DNA of 64,000 bases from Margaritifera margaritifera (Eukaryota; Mollusca; Bivalvia; Unionida; Margaritiferidae), in NCBI GenBank assembly GCA_029931535.1, contig JAQPZY010001579.1, positions 3,214,501 to 3,278,500 of the forward strand, read 5' to 3'. A program made the position numbers and the translations under genes. Shown piece by piece: positions 52,101 to 54,937 of the stretch (position 1 is its first letter; each line of letters starts with the position of its first letter). Under the pieces are notes generated by a model. It saw only the letters and a program-made list of their open reading frames with translations, searched no databases and was not told the DNA's origin.

Positions 52101-53239
52101 GGTTTCATTGCAACTAGCATAACAATTCCCATGACCCTGTTATTAACATTAAAAGGGGAATCATGCTAGCACAGTTGGTAGAGCATCAGAATCATAATCC
52201 AAGGGTTGTGGGTTCGATACCCACCCAGATCAGCCCAGGTGGGCTGCCCCAGTGTATCCGTGGGAAAGTCAATTAGCTCCCATTTCCTTGGCATGATATA
52301 ACCAATAATGTGTTGAAAGTTCTGTTAAAAGTAAAGAAAATCAAACAAAATCAAAGAACATCAAATGATGGGATCATTTATCATCATAAATGGTTCCCAA
52401 GATATCTTACACTCAAGTGAACATCCAGTTTTTTGCAGAACATATTAGTTAGTGACCCTGAAAACCTAAGGTCTCATTTCTTTCACCTTGCTAGATTTTT
52501 CCTTTCCTTTTGTCAAGTAAGGGACCACCTATTTAATTTTCTGGTGTAGGGTGGGCCTGAAATTTTCATTTGAACCAGAATATTTTGTTTTTCTTTTACC
52601 TGAAGATAATTAAGTTTTTTCAACCAATATAATAGACATAATTAGTTCTTGATTGGTCCCTAATAGTGTCACAAAATAACAAAGTCATGTATTGATGGTG
52701 GAGTGGGGGGAAACATGTTTTTGCTTTCAAAAACAAATCCTTTCTAGGTTTTTTGTAAAGAAGAAAACATAATTACCATTGAAATAAGGTGACCTGCAGC
52801 ACAGACCACTTTCTTGAGTCCAGTTATTGGTTTGACCTAATGAAGATCACAGATTGGACAGAGGAAGAATAGTCCATATTGAGAGGTGATTTGATTACAG
52901 ACAGTCCAGTTTTATACAATAAAAGAAAACCCCACAAATTGTTATTCAGTAGGTGTCCTTATTGAAGGGTTGTGAGGAGAGGTTTTACTGTTTTTGAGTA
53001 ATGGAAAGTCTATTTATTTATGATTTTAGGAGGATGTATTGACCCAAAACCAAGAGTCCTCTTGACTTGTGACCCTCCATGCAAAGCATCTCACTCGTAT
53101 TGCAACGACACAAATCATTGCACATGTTACCCTCCTCTGTTACCAGACTATTCCAACAGTGGACACTTGACTGTCTGTTTGGATAAAATGTCAAATCGGA
53201 CTCCAGCTGTTTTGGTGAGCATACCAAAAATTCAACAAG
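2913..53239 (+). CDS. THSD7A: THSD7-like thrombospondin type-1 repeat protein, partial gene, 8 exons joined
   Basis: The join is 2913-3037, 8091-8247, 12473-12854, 16450-16595, 27211-27324, 34754-34853, 44800-45003 and 53030-53239: 1438 nt, about 479 codons, with no internal stop and phases that agree at all seven junctions. The product is a chain of TSP1 repeats with W-x-x-W motifs (WSEW, WTSW), the C-G-x-G-x-x-x-R-x-V-x-C signature and several N-glycosylation sequons. It ends in the Cys-rich module (CKASHSYC, CTCY) that follows the last TSP1 repeat in THSD7A and THSD7B. Vertebrate THSD7 proteins are large type I membrane glycoproteins of the endothelium and podocytes, linked to cell migration and adhesion. 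The order of repeats and the RSDG..V.GGC segment are what identify the family; A and B cannot be separated here, so the symbol is a family label. The start codon, signal peptide, 5' exons and transmembrane exon are missing. Introns are 3.6 to 10.6 kb and packed with repeats. Confidence 0.88.
4571..4683 (+). repeat. Direct repeat flanking the Crypton-like segment, copy 1
   Basis: This block (TTATATACTCATTTTTTTCT, then CATTGTCAGAATCAT, then CGTGTGTCTAAAAATA) recurs at 6133-6237 with moderate divergence. The copies bracket about 1.45 kb that contains the Crypton-like relic. The relic's ORF opens at the end of this copy, so the repeat may have been the element's 5' flank. Confidence 0.5.
4716..5200 (+). 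pseudogene. Decayed Crypton-like (DUF3504-type) coding fragment
   Basis: From the ATG at 4716 the frame reads FALLDLSVDELNKLFES, DDVDEFIQSQKNLSTK and ERDIHNVQRWLYDNKRE, then stops at 4953. In another frame (4958-5014) the sequence continues DGSDYELCSLESIKK. The order D-E-F-I..K-N..S-T-K, then E-x-D-I-x-x-x-x-x-W-L, then D-G-S-x-Y-E-x-x-S-L-x-S-I is the pattern I associate with N-terminal regions of Crypton-related DUF3504 proteins. Further in, about 5110-5200, MGYHTPAAL may be the next conserved segment. The catalytic tyrosine-recombinase residues are not visible. The frameshift and stops make it non-functional. The family call rests on pattern recall. Confidence 0.5.
5988..6146. mobile_element. 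Long-hairpin MITE, copy 1
   Basis: Arms of about 55 bases (AGGTTACTGCATTTGTATGG ... CTATACTGCA and complement) are nearly perfect and separated by about 12 bases. The complementarity extends outward to GAGTATATAATAA and TTATAATATACTC. A second, more diverged copy sits at 6449-6604. Confidence 0.7.
6133..6237 (+). repeat. Direct repeat flanking the Crypton-like segment, copy 2
   Basis: Matches 4571-4683, sharing TTTCTCCA, TTGTCAGAATCAT, CTGCTTCATA/CGGCTTCATA and GTGTGTC-AAAAATA. It overlaps the right end of the hairpin MITE, so the hairpin terminus was part of the duplicated unit. Confidence 0.5.
6449..6604. mobile_element. Long-hairpin MITE, copy 2
   Basis: Same family as 5988-6146: GTTACTACATTTGAATGGG, GAAAATATGAAT, the complementary right arm TTCATATTTTCCCATACAAA, and a central CTCCTAAC loop. 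Its arms have diverged more, so it is an older copy or has no recent pairing constraint. Confidence 0.6.
7215..7400. repeat. Tandem repeat, about 61 bp, 3 copies
   Basis: Three units share TAGAATGACTTTATTGGTAC, GTGGCCAGTCAGCAGA and CCATGTT.CTAA. Confidence 0.75.
7596..7795. repeat. Diverged short tandem repeat rich in CTATACAATATG
   Basis: About nine variable units of roughly 20-27 bases carry CAATATGRCCATA or CAGTATGATCATATTTT. Many are near-palindromic (ATATGGCCATAT, TATGATCATA). Confidence 0.65.
8091..8247 (+). CDS. THSD7A: THSD7-like exon B (TSP1 repeat junction)
   Basis: The acceptor is TTTTTTTCATTCAG and the first base completes AGA (Arg), giving TRSVRCEAVSADG across the junction, a normal TSP1 strand. 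The exon runs through CQPHLRPVDKQSCYAPC to the start of the next repeat, DWSEWSLCKQ, which carries the W-S-E-W C-mannosylation motif. The donor is CAG|GCAAGT, a GC donor rather than GT. The nearest GT, 5 bases on, would shift the frame and reach a stop at once in the next exon, so the GC donor is the consistent choice. Confidence 0.87.
8809..9128. repeat. Tandem duplication, about 162 bp, 2 copies
   Basis: Both halves contain GAAAGGGG, TGTCTTAT, TTTGCATGG, CCTGATG and ATATCCCCTCTAGTAAAACA followed by GGCTTTC.GGAAGT and GACATCATATCA. Confidence 0.75.
9803..10112. mobile_element. Pogo/Tigger-like MITE (CAGTGATCC termini, TA flanks)
   Basis: The left end CAGTGATCCCTCATTATAA and the right end (complement CAGTGATCCTCTTTATAA) are inverted repeats, each flanked by TA. 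The 310-bp interior has no ORF. It aligns with the transposon fragment that starts at 27328 (TTGTCATGGATC, ATCATTGCTA, AGTTCTTG in the same order), and its right half resembles the 61-bp satellite of intron 5. Confidence 0.65.
10176..11022. repeat. Minisatellite, 38-bp unit, about 22 copies
   Basis: The unit contains GTAATGAGTAAACTTAAGAT, then GCATTGTATGAATTTTTT. Variants include CGAGTAAAC and TTCATTGTTTG. Two neighbouring blocks share the same series of variants, such as GGTAAAGAGTAACCTTACGA near 10300 and 10610, which suggests block duplication inside the array. Confidence 0.9.
11216..11555. mobile_element. Pogo/Tigger-like MITE, compound copy
   Basis: Left end CAGTGATTCTTTAATATAA and right end (complement CAGTGATCCCTACTGCAAAG), both next to TA. 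A second right-end-like block (GAGGTGCTTTATAATGAGGG) lies in the middle near 11385, so it may be two partial copies joined. Confidence 0.55.
11728..11978. repeat. Minisatellite, 37-bp unit, about 7 copies
   Basis: The unit reads TCAAAGTACACAAATAAATT then TAATTTGTAATATGCAT. The first units carry AAATAAATTT and the later ones AAATGAATTTAATTTTTAAT, so the array has two homogeneous halves. Confidence 0.9.
12473..12854 (+). CDS. THSD7A: THSD7-like exon C (TSP1 repeats, largest exon)
   Basis: The acceptor is CATATGTTTCAG and the exon opens in phase 0 with PCDDNMQYQVRNRQVLRRP, continuing the DWSEWSLCKQ repeat from exon B. It then covers a full repeat (RWEFSEWTSC, then DECGLGHMQQHAIC) and begins another with CDIDCLLTHWTSWSEC and HTCGLG. 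The donor is TTAG|GTATAA, leaving one base of a Gly codon. At 382 nt it is the longest exon here. Its last 72 nt are the source of decayed copies found 200 and 360 bases downstream in the intron. Confidence 0.9.
12981..13059 (+). pseudogene. Decayed duplicate of the 3' end of exon C, copy 1
   Basis: Positions 12983-13054 align without gaps to the last 72 coding bases of exon C (from 12780). By eye about 52 of 72 bases match, including ACATTGA, TGCCTTCTCA, CCTCT-GGAG and the AGTCA word. Translated, the cysteines and tryptophans of the TSP1 repeat are mostly lost and no donor is kept, so it is not a usable exon. Confidence 0.65.
13139..13164 (+). pseudogene. Decayed duplicate of exon C end, copy 2, left part
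   Basis: GGCAAAATCCGTATGACATT then GATTGC repeats copy 1 about 158 bases later. It is cut at 13165 by the TIR element, and the matching remainder (TCATTGCTAAACCT..TAG) resumes at 15823. The upstream 35 bases (ATCATGTCACTTTCTTCAAG) also repeat those before copy 1, so the unit was tandemly duplicated. Confidence 0.6.
13167..15820. mobile_element. 2.65-kb TIR DNA transposon, non-autonomous, TA target site
   Basis: Left end CAGTACAGCTCACGTGATTT and right end (complement CAGTACAGCTCACATGATTT) form terminal inverted repeats of about 31 bases continuing to GAACTCC. Both are flanked by TA. Inside each end are GC-rich stretches with repeated CTCCGYGGTGG-type words in both orientations, possible binding sites for a transposase. 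The 2.1-kb core (about 13340-15480) is AT-rich with no meaningful ORF, a GA run at 14637-14656 and C runs. CAGT ends and TA targets suggest a Tc1/mariner-pogo type, but the superfamily is not proven. Confidence 0.75.
15823..15870 (+). pseudogene. Decayed duplicate of exon C end, copy 2, right part
   Basis: CCTCATTGCTAAACCTGTAG and the following GCAGAGTCTTTGTTCTATCT match the middle and downstream flank of copy 1 (13009-13085), resuming exactly where the TIR element ends. Confidence 0.55.
16450..16595 (+). CDS. THSD7A: THSD7-like exon D (TSP1 repeat)
   Basis: The acceptor TTTGTTATTAG is followed by GT, which completes the Gly codon left by exon C to read HTCGLGASYRTRAIV. The exon then encodes GRACPASLLQHKPC, the usual Cys-P...KPC end of a TSP1 repeat, and the start of the next, CYSWAVSPWSDCTSE. 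The donor is GAA|GTAAGC in phase 0. The junction with exon E gives TSE-AGVCGYGVQTR, matching the family's spacing. Confidence 0.88.
16780..17150. repeat. Dispersed repeat family 1, copy 1
   Basis: Shares a series of words in order with 34015-34400: TTGGTAACAATGATT, GGATTAAAAT, AGGTTTCCATGT, AAGTGATTTTGCATCC and AGACAATGTAAA / AGATAATGTAAA. Both copies precede an AAACTGA(A/G)GC word. Confidence 0.65.
17283..17455. repeat. Tandem repeat, about 54 bp, 3-4 copies
   Basis: Units contain AATTATCATCTC, AGTTTACAAATATCAGCTTA and TGCAGAT. Two more units of the same repeat lie at 19165-19255. Confidence 0.75.
17456..17870. repeat. Dispersed repeat family 2, copy 1
   Basis: Collinear with 46015-46405: shared words include GGCTCCCAAACC/GGACTCCCAAACC, CATGATTTTCAG/CATGATTTCCAG, ATATGCC.ATAA, GTAAACAGTC, GCGATAAACAGAC/GAGATAAACAAAC, GACAATAGCTAGG and CTAATTTGCATAGGTAAAGT. 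Confidence 0.7.
18600..19165 (+). pseudogene. Degenerate hAT-related fragment with 3' flank
   Basis: From about 18770 to 19165 this is the reverse complement of 40385-40840: GAAAGCAGCAAAGA, CTGTCCAATGGATTTT, TTTAATGTC and TGACCCCCC at corresponding places. That region lies 3' of a hAT dimerisation domain on the minus strand. The frame just upstream (18640-18790) reads LLVTLAIACANIDVDAHS and may be the same C-terminal domain, badly decayed. Confidence 0.55.
19165..19255. repeat. Second small block of the 54-bp tandem repeat
   Basis: Repeats the units of 17283-17455 (TTATCATCT.AAGTTTA, AAATATCAGC). The 17456-19164 stretch was therefore probably inserted into, or duplicated with, a once continuous array. 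Confidence 0.6.
20511..20518. promoter_or_regulatory. CRE-type TGACGTCA palindrome
   Basis: A perfect TGACGTCA lies 125 bases upstream of the P2X7-like first exon. It matches the CREB/ATF consensus and could be a promoter element of that former gene. An 8-mer is weak evidence. Confidence 0.25.
20643..21744 (+). pseudogene. P2X7-like (P2RX7 C-terminal cysteine domain) pseudogene, two exons
   Basis: Exon 1 (20643-20773) reads IQPYQFELLSNE...RLVNRNW and ends at ACTG|GTATGT. Exon 2 (21482-21744) follows TTCTTTCATAG and completes the Trp codon, giving W-CFCG, then a TAG stop, then LMPAGIESTFCQELVPME. After a shift to another frame it continues FEGFINPVCMDGKSL and ends before GTAAGC. The succession PYxFEP, RLxNxxWCxCGxC, xMPxxxExxCCxE, then (F..)VCLD is the zinc-binding cysteine domain of the P2X7 C-terminus, which exists as a large stand-alone family in aquatic invertebrates. 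The missing start Met (ATA), the in-frame stop, the frameshift and lost Cys residues indicate a dead copy. The spliced Trp codon is strong support for the exon boundaries. Confidence 0.65.
23043..23256. mobile_element. Palindromic double-hairpin MITE, copy 1
   Basis: Ends TACTGTATATACTC and GAGTATATACGGTA are inverted repeats. The interior holds two GC-richer hairpins, each made of CTGATCTGCC...GGCAGATCAGG type arms around CGCATAATGCGCC. Arm order is the TTGTTTG hairpin first and the GCAGTTTG hairpin second. There is no coding capacity. Confidence 0.85.
23305..23640 (+). mobile_element. tRNA-derived SINE, copy 1
   Basis: The head has pol III boxes: GTCAGTGGCTAGTATGC as a box A match and GGTTCGAAGCC (23357-23367) as box B. 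A CAT sits at the anticodon position of the intervening arm. The body carries TGGGCAAGGCAATTTAC (from 23409), resembling the conserved central domain of V-type SINEs. The acceptor stem is not paired, so it is not a functional tRNA. Confidence 0.65.
24110..24270 (-). pseudogene. Exon-like coding block on the minus strand, transposon-related family
   Basis: After a good minus-strand acceptor (TTTCTGCTATTACAG) the frame reads VLVAALHFSENSNKTQALMK then EGNKWWTISYPKSKER and VVARPVMEKATFE. The AALHF-x-E-N-x-N-x-x-Q-A...K-x-G...PK...V-x-x-P-V pattern resembles a segment I have seen in multi-copy invertebrate transposon-like proteins, but I cannot name the family. It lies 1.6 kb downstream, on the same strand, of a THAP-like block, so both may come from one element. 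Confidence 0.4.
25837..26013 (-). pseudogene. THAP-type zinc finger fragment, minus strand
   Basis: The minus-strand frame reads CCIQLLKQMCKGSKIHFFRF, then PKADKLFGFQKLRW and LRLCLVHFQPIEF. This fits the THAP pattern: C..C, then F-x-x-FP, a Trp, and C-x-x-H-F. THAP domains bind DNA and are found in P-element transposases, other transposons and derived host proteins. The first zinc ligands are oddly spaced and only about 60 residues are recognisable. There is a stop shortly after, so it is a fragment or the first exon of a decayed element. Confidence 0.55.
26611..27010. repeat. Minisatellite, 50-bp unit, 8 copies
   Basis: The unit contains GAATTAGAACAAGTTAGCAG, CACATAACATATA and CTGCTATATAGAA. 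Units alternate between GAACAA and GAAGAA endings. It ends 200 bases before exon E. Confidence 0.9.
27211..27324 (+). CDS. THSD7A: THSD7-like exon E (TSP1 repeat)
   Basis: The acceptor is TTCTTTTTATTAG. The exon is 38 codons, phase 0 at both ends, and reads AGVCGYGVQTRNVTCVASNG then RCPPDLNVIVTQ. It has two N-glycosylation sequons (NVT and NAS). The donor is CAG|GTACAGTG, weaker than the usual GTAAGT. Bases 27326-27327 (TA) look like the target site of a transposon whose terminal repeat starts at 27328, so the intron side of this splice site is transposon sequence. Confidence 0.88.
27328..27508. mobile_element. Left part of a pogo/Tigger-like element abutting exon E
   Basis: CAGTGGTCCCTTACTATAA at 27328 is the terminal repeat of the family seen at 9803 and is preceded by TA (27326-27327). 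The following 150 bases align in order with 9840-9960 (TTGTCATGGATCCCATAATA, ATCATTGCTA, TAGTTCTTGGCTGATG). No right end was found, because the element runs into the 61-bp satellite. Confidence 0.65.
27509..30377. repeat. Intronic satellite, 61-bp unit, about 47 copies, with higher-order structure
   Basis: The monomer contains CTATCTAGACAAAGCC, TTAGAACATCTCTCAGTAT and GGCTTCCTCACTTTTAATGC or GGCTTCCTCATTTGTAATCC. Rare variants recur exactly 1159 bases (19 monomers) apart: GAACATATCT at 28331 and 29490, AAGCATTGT at 28442 and 29601, CAGTATATTG at 29012 and 30171. A 19-mer block was therefore duplicated in tandem. The unit resembles 10025-10080 inside the MITE at 9803 (CTCAGTATAAGACTCCCTTG). 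Confidence 0.93.
31907..32094. mobile_element. Palindromic double-hairpin MITE, copy 2 (internal deletion)
   Basis: Ends TACTGTATATACTC and GAATATAAATGGTA. The second hairpin (AGACCCTGATCTGC...GCAGATCTGGATCT) is intact. The first has lost one arm and its loop, which explains the 188-bp length against 221 in full copies. The order is GCAGTTTG hairpin then TTGTTTG hairpin. Confidence 0.8.
32380..32772. repeat. Minisatellite, 44-bp unit, 9 copies, each with a small hairpin
   Basis: The unit is GACCTGCCATAAATCAGCCA then TGCAGGTTTTCTGTTGCTAA AAAT. Within each unit ACCTGC and GCAGGT can pair, so the array encodes a row of nine stem-loops. Confidence 0.9.
32835..33055. mobile_element. Palindromic double-hairpin MITE, copy 3
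   Basis: Ends TACCGTATATACTCGCGTAT and the diverged complement on the right. The two internal hairpins are full length, in the order TTGTTTG then GCAGTTTG, as in copy 1. Confidence 0.88.
33472..33628. mobile_element. Small inverted-repeat MITE (TTTCACC termini)
   Basis: GTTTCACCAACAAGTCTAGA then CTTAAATTTAAG on the left is roughly complementary to CTTTAAGACTTATTTTGGTG and AAC on the right. The interior repeats TTTAAGTC/GACTTAAA words. Related TTTAAGTCTAGAC words occur near 20270 and 26278. Confidence 0.5.
34015..34400. repeat. Dispersed repeat family 1, copy 2
   Basis: Collinear with 16780-17150 (TTGGTAACAATGATT, GGATTAAAAT, GGTTTCCATGT, AAAAAGTGATTTTGCATCC). The match is spread over about 370 bases with many small differences. 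Confidence 0.65.
34754..34853 (+). CDS. THSD7A: THSD7-like exon F (TSP1 repeat)
   Basis: After the acceptor TATACAATTCCAG the exon reads TQVSCHVPCPGECVMSQW then SEWSDCHINCKDFNQ. This gives the C-x-x-x-C end of one repeat and the start of the next, with W-S-E-W. The donor is CAAG|GTCAGT, leaving one base of a Gly codon. Human THSD7 has the same C-P-G-D/E-C element before its last TSP1 repeat, which fixes the position in the protein. Confidence 0.88.
36210..36364. mobile_element. Pogo/Tigger-like MITE fragment
   Basis: The stretch has CACCTTATAATGAAGTAC, GGGATCCATGG and GTGTTATAATGAAGGGCCTT, ending GGAGTGCTGTA. These words match the right half of the CAGTG-family MITEs at 11216 and 54245. The left terminus is not clear. 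Confidence 0.4.
36655..37740 (+). pseudogene. Decayed non-LTR retrotransposon 3' part (RT C-terminus and RNase H)
   Basis: Before the inserted MITE (37145-37365), stop-ridden frames read CLGLIFD-ELTFLPHI, KALNVI, then VGANEPSLYLRKIKLALQY, the region after reverse transcriptase in Jockey-like non-LTR elements. After the MITE, 37454-37740 reads an RNase H-like frame: HGSVDGIKVVSAIA, LDTTSIFTTEITAILRSLNY and YIIFLDSLPTLKALQNLK. The TE-x-x-AI glutamate and the LDS aspartate of the catalytic set are kept. The first aspartate (usual TDGS) is His. The next motif is expanded into a tandem repeat. Frameshifts, stops and the MITE make it dead. Confidence 0.7.
37145..37365. mobile_element. Palindromic double-hairpin MITE, copy 4, inside the non-LTR relic
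   Basis: Ends TAGCGTATATACTCGCGTAT and TTATACGTGAGTATATACGG then TA. Both internal hairpins are full length, in the order GCAGTTTG then TTGTTTG, opposite to copies 1 and 3. It separates the RT-end and RNase H parts of the retrotransposon, so it is the younger insertion. Confidence 0.88.
37740..37877 (+). repeat. 27-bp tandem repeat derived from an RNase H motif, 5 copies
   Basis: The unit TTGCCTAGTCACATTGGTAT then TAACTTG translates as LPSHIGIN in one frame, the P-S-H-x-G-I motif that follows the third catalytic region in non-LTR RNase H domains. The repeat begins where that motif is expected in the adjacent domain, after a frameshift. Confidence 0.7.
38170..38225 (+). mobile_element. Possible tRNA-derived SINE head, degenerate
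   Basis: GGGTTCAAATCC (38201-38212) is a good box B. The 30 bases before it (GGCTGCCTCGCATACAGATG) could be an anticodon arm. Box A is weak and no SINE body was recognised. Confidence 0.3.
38446..38555. mobile_element. Foldback MITE, copy 2
   Basis: Arms of about 38 bases (ATTTGCTTGCTCCAAGTAAA then TAATGGATATATTTCATT and complement) surround GTGAAAAATTTAAGTATTTTCAC-like sequence that pairs with itself. The GGATATATTTCAT core is shared with 2141-2291. Confidence 0.65.
38588..38950. repeat. Minisatellite, 26-bp unit, about 14 copies
   Basis: The unit is CGCCACAGTGTCAATACCAC then TTTTAT, with TGACAATATC and TGTCAATATC variants. Because 26 is not a multiple of three, each frame cycles through the same peptides, which creates spurious overlapping ORFs. 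Confidence 0.9.
40385..40871 (-). mobile_element. 3' untranslated part of hAT-related element, minus strand
   Basis: On the minus strand this follows the hAT domain and is the counterpart of 18770-19165 on the plus strand (CTGTCCAATGGATTTTC, AATGTCTGTC, TGCACTGACCCCCCTTGGG). Two copies of the same 3' sequence confirm a dispersed element. Confidence 0.65.
40872..41129 (-). pseudogene. hAT transposase C-terminal dimerisation domain fragment
   Basis: The minus-strand frame of 85 codons reads SAYLILLHSNADAERSFSML, then RKMQQDLWGSLNNSNI. HSNADAERSFSMLRKM is the hallmark of the hAT dimerisation domain, which lies at the C-terminus of hAT transposases and domesticated relatives. The preceding residues (KDEPSAKQAKLNLFF) do not show the DDE core, and no catalytic domain was found upstream, so this is a 5'-truncated copy. 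It ends near the usual family C-terminus. Confidence 0.72.
42130..43430. repeat. Diverged tandem repeat, about 140-bp unit, about 9 copies
   Basis: Units recur every 138-147 bases with TCCTAAATGAAAATGGTGCC, CCAATATGGCTGCCAC, GGCCATCTTGAAAATCTT, CTACTCCTCCTGAATG and TTTTCACCAGAAGACTTCTT. Divergence is high and increases to the right. The leader (42000-42120, GTCATCCGTCTGTTGGCAC) looks like the head of an invertebrate dispersed repeat. Confidence 0.8.
44283..44385. repeat. (CATA)n microsatellite, about 26 copies
   Basis: Uninterrupted TACA/CATA tetranucleotide run. It opens spurious ORFs on both strands (YIHT and YVCM repeats). Confidence 0.97.
44800..45003 (+). CDS. THSD7A: THSD7-like exon G (last TSP1 repeat and RSDG segment)
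   Basis: The acceptor is TTTCTTATATGCAG. In phase 1 the exon reads GYNRGIQSRSRAI, then CPDQLWESKPCTALQCYTF, EWKTTPW, and RNVTCMRSDGLEVAG. The RSDG-x-x-V-x-G stretch before the next Cys is a strong THSD7 marker. There are sequons at NSS and NVT. The donor is GCTG|GTAATT, leaving one base of a Gly codon. Two longer open frames overlap this exon, but only this frame keeps the cysteines and joins its neighbours. Confidence 0.88.
46015..46405. repeat. Dispersed repeat family 2, copy 2
   Basis: Collinear with 17456-17870, in the same orientation, sharing the closing block CTAATTTGCATAGGTAAAGT. An AGAGACAGACAGAGAGAGAC expansion sits at the place where copy 1 has a run of A. Confidence 0.7.
48067..48165. 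repeat. Tandem duplication, about 50 bp, 2 copies
   Basis: GGAATGT.CACAAATGTGGAGA and GTCAAGT..TTATTTAGCA are repeated once. Confidence 0.7.
49894..50744 (+). mobile_element. Mutator-like (MULE) element with FLYWCH-type ORF, 0.85 kb
   Basis: Left end TGGTGTCCCGACAAAAGTGC and right end (complement TGGCACTCCGACAAAAATGC) are inverted repeats that continue as tandem GACAAAAGCGCGC-type words: left 49902-50010, right 50637-50736. The element sits between two TATATATATA runs, so the target duplication cannot be defined. The GC-rich repeated subterminal words contrast with the AT-rich core. The core encodes a FLYWCH-like peptide but no transposase catalytic domain, so it is non-autonomous. The MULE call rests on the FLYWCH link and is moderate. 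Confidence 0.65.
50186..50325 (+). pseudogene. FLYWCH-type zinc finger N-terminal fragment
   Basis: From the ATG at 50186: MERTKSQKHKECILRDGYRL, then HKDSMNLDGSMSWRCVK, a TAA stop at 50297, and in the same frame DCKSRNMFN. G-Y-x-L...S-x-x-W-x-C...C-x-x-R fits the first half of a FLYWCH zinc finger, a fold often placed before MULE transposases. The His ligands are not evident and further stops follow. Confidence 0.55.
50830..51590. repeat. Diverged repeats, roughly 150-200 bp, 4 copies
   Basis: Blocks beginning near 50833, 51023, 51345 and 51506 share GTAGRTGACYTGATYAGATTT, a TTTTCAATTTTT-like tract and an ACATTT(T/A)TG..CTT word. Alignment is loose and boundaries uncertain. Confidence 0.45.
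51643..51808. repeat. Tandem repeat, 53-bp unit, 3 copies
   Basis: The unit contains GGAGGGTCCAAATGTCT, TATGTAGTGGGGGTTTATGC and TTTGTGGGTGGGTGA. Copies are nearly identical and G-rich, so recent. Confidence 0.9.
52002..52098. repeat. Short tandem repeat of TTTGTGTGTCC/TTC, 9-10 bp units
   Basis: CCTTTGTGTG and TCTTTGTGTG alternate in a 20-bp higher unit. Confidence 0.85.
52156..52360 (+). mobile_element. tRNA-derived SINE, copy 2
   Basis: Box A TAGCACAGTTGGTAGAGC (52167-52184) and box B GGTTCGATACC (52211-52221) are excellent, with CAT at the anticodon position and a paired T arm (GTGGG...CCCAC). The body shares CAGTGTATCCGTGGGAAAG and TTAGCTCCCATTT with the SINE near 63670. The tail is AAATCAAA-like simple sequence. 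The acceptor stem does not pair, so it is not a tRNA gene. Confidence 0.75.
53030..53239 (+). CDS. THSD7A: THSD7-like exon H (C-terminal Cys-rich module)
   Basis: The acceptor is TTTATGATTTTAG. The exon reads GCIDPKPRVLLTCDPPC then KASHSYCNDTNHCTCYPP, and later VCLDKMSNRTPAVLVSIP. The C-x-x-S-H-S-Y-C...C-x-C pattern matches the module that follows the last TSP1 repeat and precedes the juxtamembrane region in THSD7 proteins. The hydrophobic PAVLVSIP resembles the family's segment after the last Cys. The donor chosen is CAAG|GTAAGT (phase 1). An earlier GTGAGC at 53215 is possible but would drop KIQQ and leave a different phase. Confidence 0.87.
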
Positions 53240-53808
53240 GTAAGTTGTAACCAGAGCAGGCCTTTTCTTTCAATTTAAAAAATAGATTACTACAAGATCA
53301 TGGCATTATCAAAGGTCATATGACATAGTGTGTTTGGTAGATTTTCATGTGTTTACAATTTAACCAATATGTAAGTTTCAGATTCAGATTTATTTAGATT
53401 ATGTTTATTTCCATAGCAACATGGTAAAAAATATGTTAGTCATGTCAGGTAGTTGTGTATTTGATCATATTTTATGTGTATTAGGAATAATTAAACTCTA
53501 AATACATGTATACCTGAATTCATGCAATAAACTTCATTTGGACATACCTTGGCTATTTCAGTGATACCAAAAATATGCCTTTGATGTATGACAGTGCAGT
53601 AATTTACAGAAAAATCATACATTTTGTTTACCAGAAATTTCTCTGCAAAAAAAGAAACCCAATCTGTTCAGACCACCTCTGTTGTTTCTATGCTTGGATT
53701 GACTGTAGGACTGACTGAGAGTTTATGAATGAAAAAAATAATTTGATCATTCGTAACCTAACAGTTAATCCTAGTTTCATAAATAACCAGAGTGATTTTA
53801 ATTGCAAC

Positions 53809-53892
53809 TATACATACATACATACATACATACATACATACATACATACATACATACATACATACATACATACATACATACATACATACATT
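53809..53892. repeat. (CATA)n microsatellite, about 20 copies
   Basis: Uninterrupted tetranucleotide repeat of the same motif and orientation as at 44283-44385. A short third run is at 50755-50775. Confidence 0.97.
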
Positions 53893-54244
53893 GGAGGTAT
53901 GATTCACCTTGAAGTTGTGAATGAATAAACTTGTCTACTTGACCTTTGACCTTGCCATCACTTTTGTGTTGGGTAGTTTGGTTTGTATTTTGTTTTTTAC
54001 ATTATGAGTATGTTGCAATTTATTCACAGTCTGCTATTGTTAAAAAGGATTTTAAAATTTTGGTGTATCCTGTTGAACAGCATGATAAGATTGTAACAAT
54101 CTAGCAATCTAATTTTACAAACTGTAACATTTTTGTGTTACATTGTTGCATTGACCCACCCATGTGAATTTGAGCCACCTACTGCAAAAGATAATGAGAA
54201 GGCTGAATATGTGTCAGACAGCATTATTTTATTTTAACCACATA

Positions 54245-54473
54245 CAGTGAAACCTGACCTAATAGACACCAATATATACAATGACTCCTCACTATAATGG
54301 TGTTCAAGGCAACCATAAAAGTGTACTGTCTTGTAAGTGTGAGTCACCTTATACTTAGGTACATTATCCATAGTATTACTGTTAGATTACATAATGTAAT
54401 GGGATCTATGGTTACACCTGCCTTACAAAAGGAACTGTGTTACACTGAAGCACCTTATAGTAAGGGACCATTG
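54245..54473. mobile_element. Pogo/Tigger-like MITE
   Basis: Left CAGTGAAACCTGACCTAATA, right (complement CAATGGTCCCTTACTATAAG), both next to TA. Internal words GGGATCTATGGTTACA and AACTGTGTTACACTGAAGCA match the right halves of the copies at 11216 and 36210. Confidence 0.55.
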
Positions 54474-54639
54474 TATATAGGACATATGCTTTAAACAAGG
54501 CAACTATTAGGACCCCCCTTGCCCTCCCCCCAGCTCCCTATTTTTTTCTTGTTGTATCACTTAAACCTCAATCTATCCAGAAACTGTGACCTATAAGGAC
54601 TCGGACCACTAATCAATAATTGAGCAGTGTACCAGTCTT

Positions 54640-54835
54640 GAAGTAGGGTGACACTGGATACTGCACTTAATATTTTGAGATCTGGCCATTGTCTGTAATA
54701 TCACTGTACCAATATATGTTGAGATATGGCCATTGGCTGTAATATCACTGTACTTAATACTTTGAGATCTGTCCACTGACTGTAATATCACTGTACATAA
54801 TACTTTGAGATGTGGCCATTGGCTGCAATATCAGC
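54640..54835. repeat. Diverged tandem repeat, 3-4 copies of 44-58 bp
   Basis: Units share CACTGTAC, TTAATA.TTTGAGATCTG, GCCATTGGCTGTAATAT. Confidence 0.7.
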
Positions 54836-54937
54836 ATGGAATTGTTCTATCTAAAATTTAAGATACTTTTATCAGTATTTTTCAACTTCTACATAGGTTC
54901 TGTCTGTGTACATACAGTTTTGATTTTTTTCCTGCAG

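Larger units (their letters stand above)
45004..53029 (+). other. Intron 7 of the THSD7-like gene
   Basis: GT-AG, phase 1, 8.0 kb. Unlisted stretches 45010-46010, 46410-48060, 48170-49890 and 52340-53020 are AT-rich. They contain small items only: an (AAAT)n run near 46869-46887, a (GT)n-(TA)n run near 48996-49032, and a degenerate direct repeat around GTGACATA.GTCA at 45400 and 45455. Confidence 0.75.

Noticed and set aside
52156..52232. Functional tRNA-Met gene
   Set aside because: Boxes A and B and the T arm are good but the acceptor stem does not pair and a SINE body follows.
53215..53220. Alternative donor GTGAGC for exon H
   Set aside because: It leaves a phase that does not match the other late exons, while GTAAGT at 53240 keeps phase 1 and extends a family-like hydrophobic stretch. 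It remains possible.
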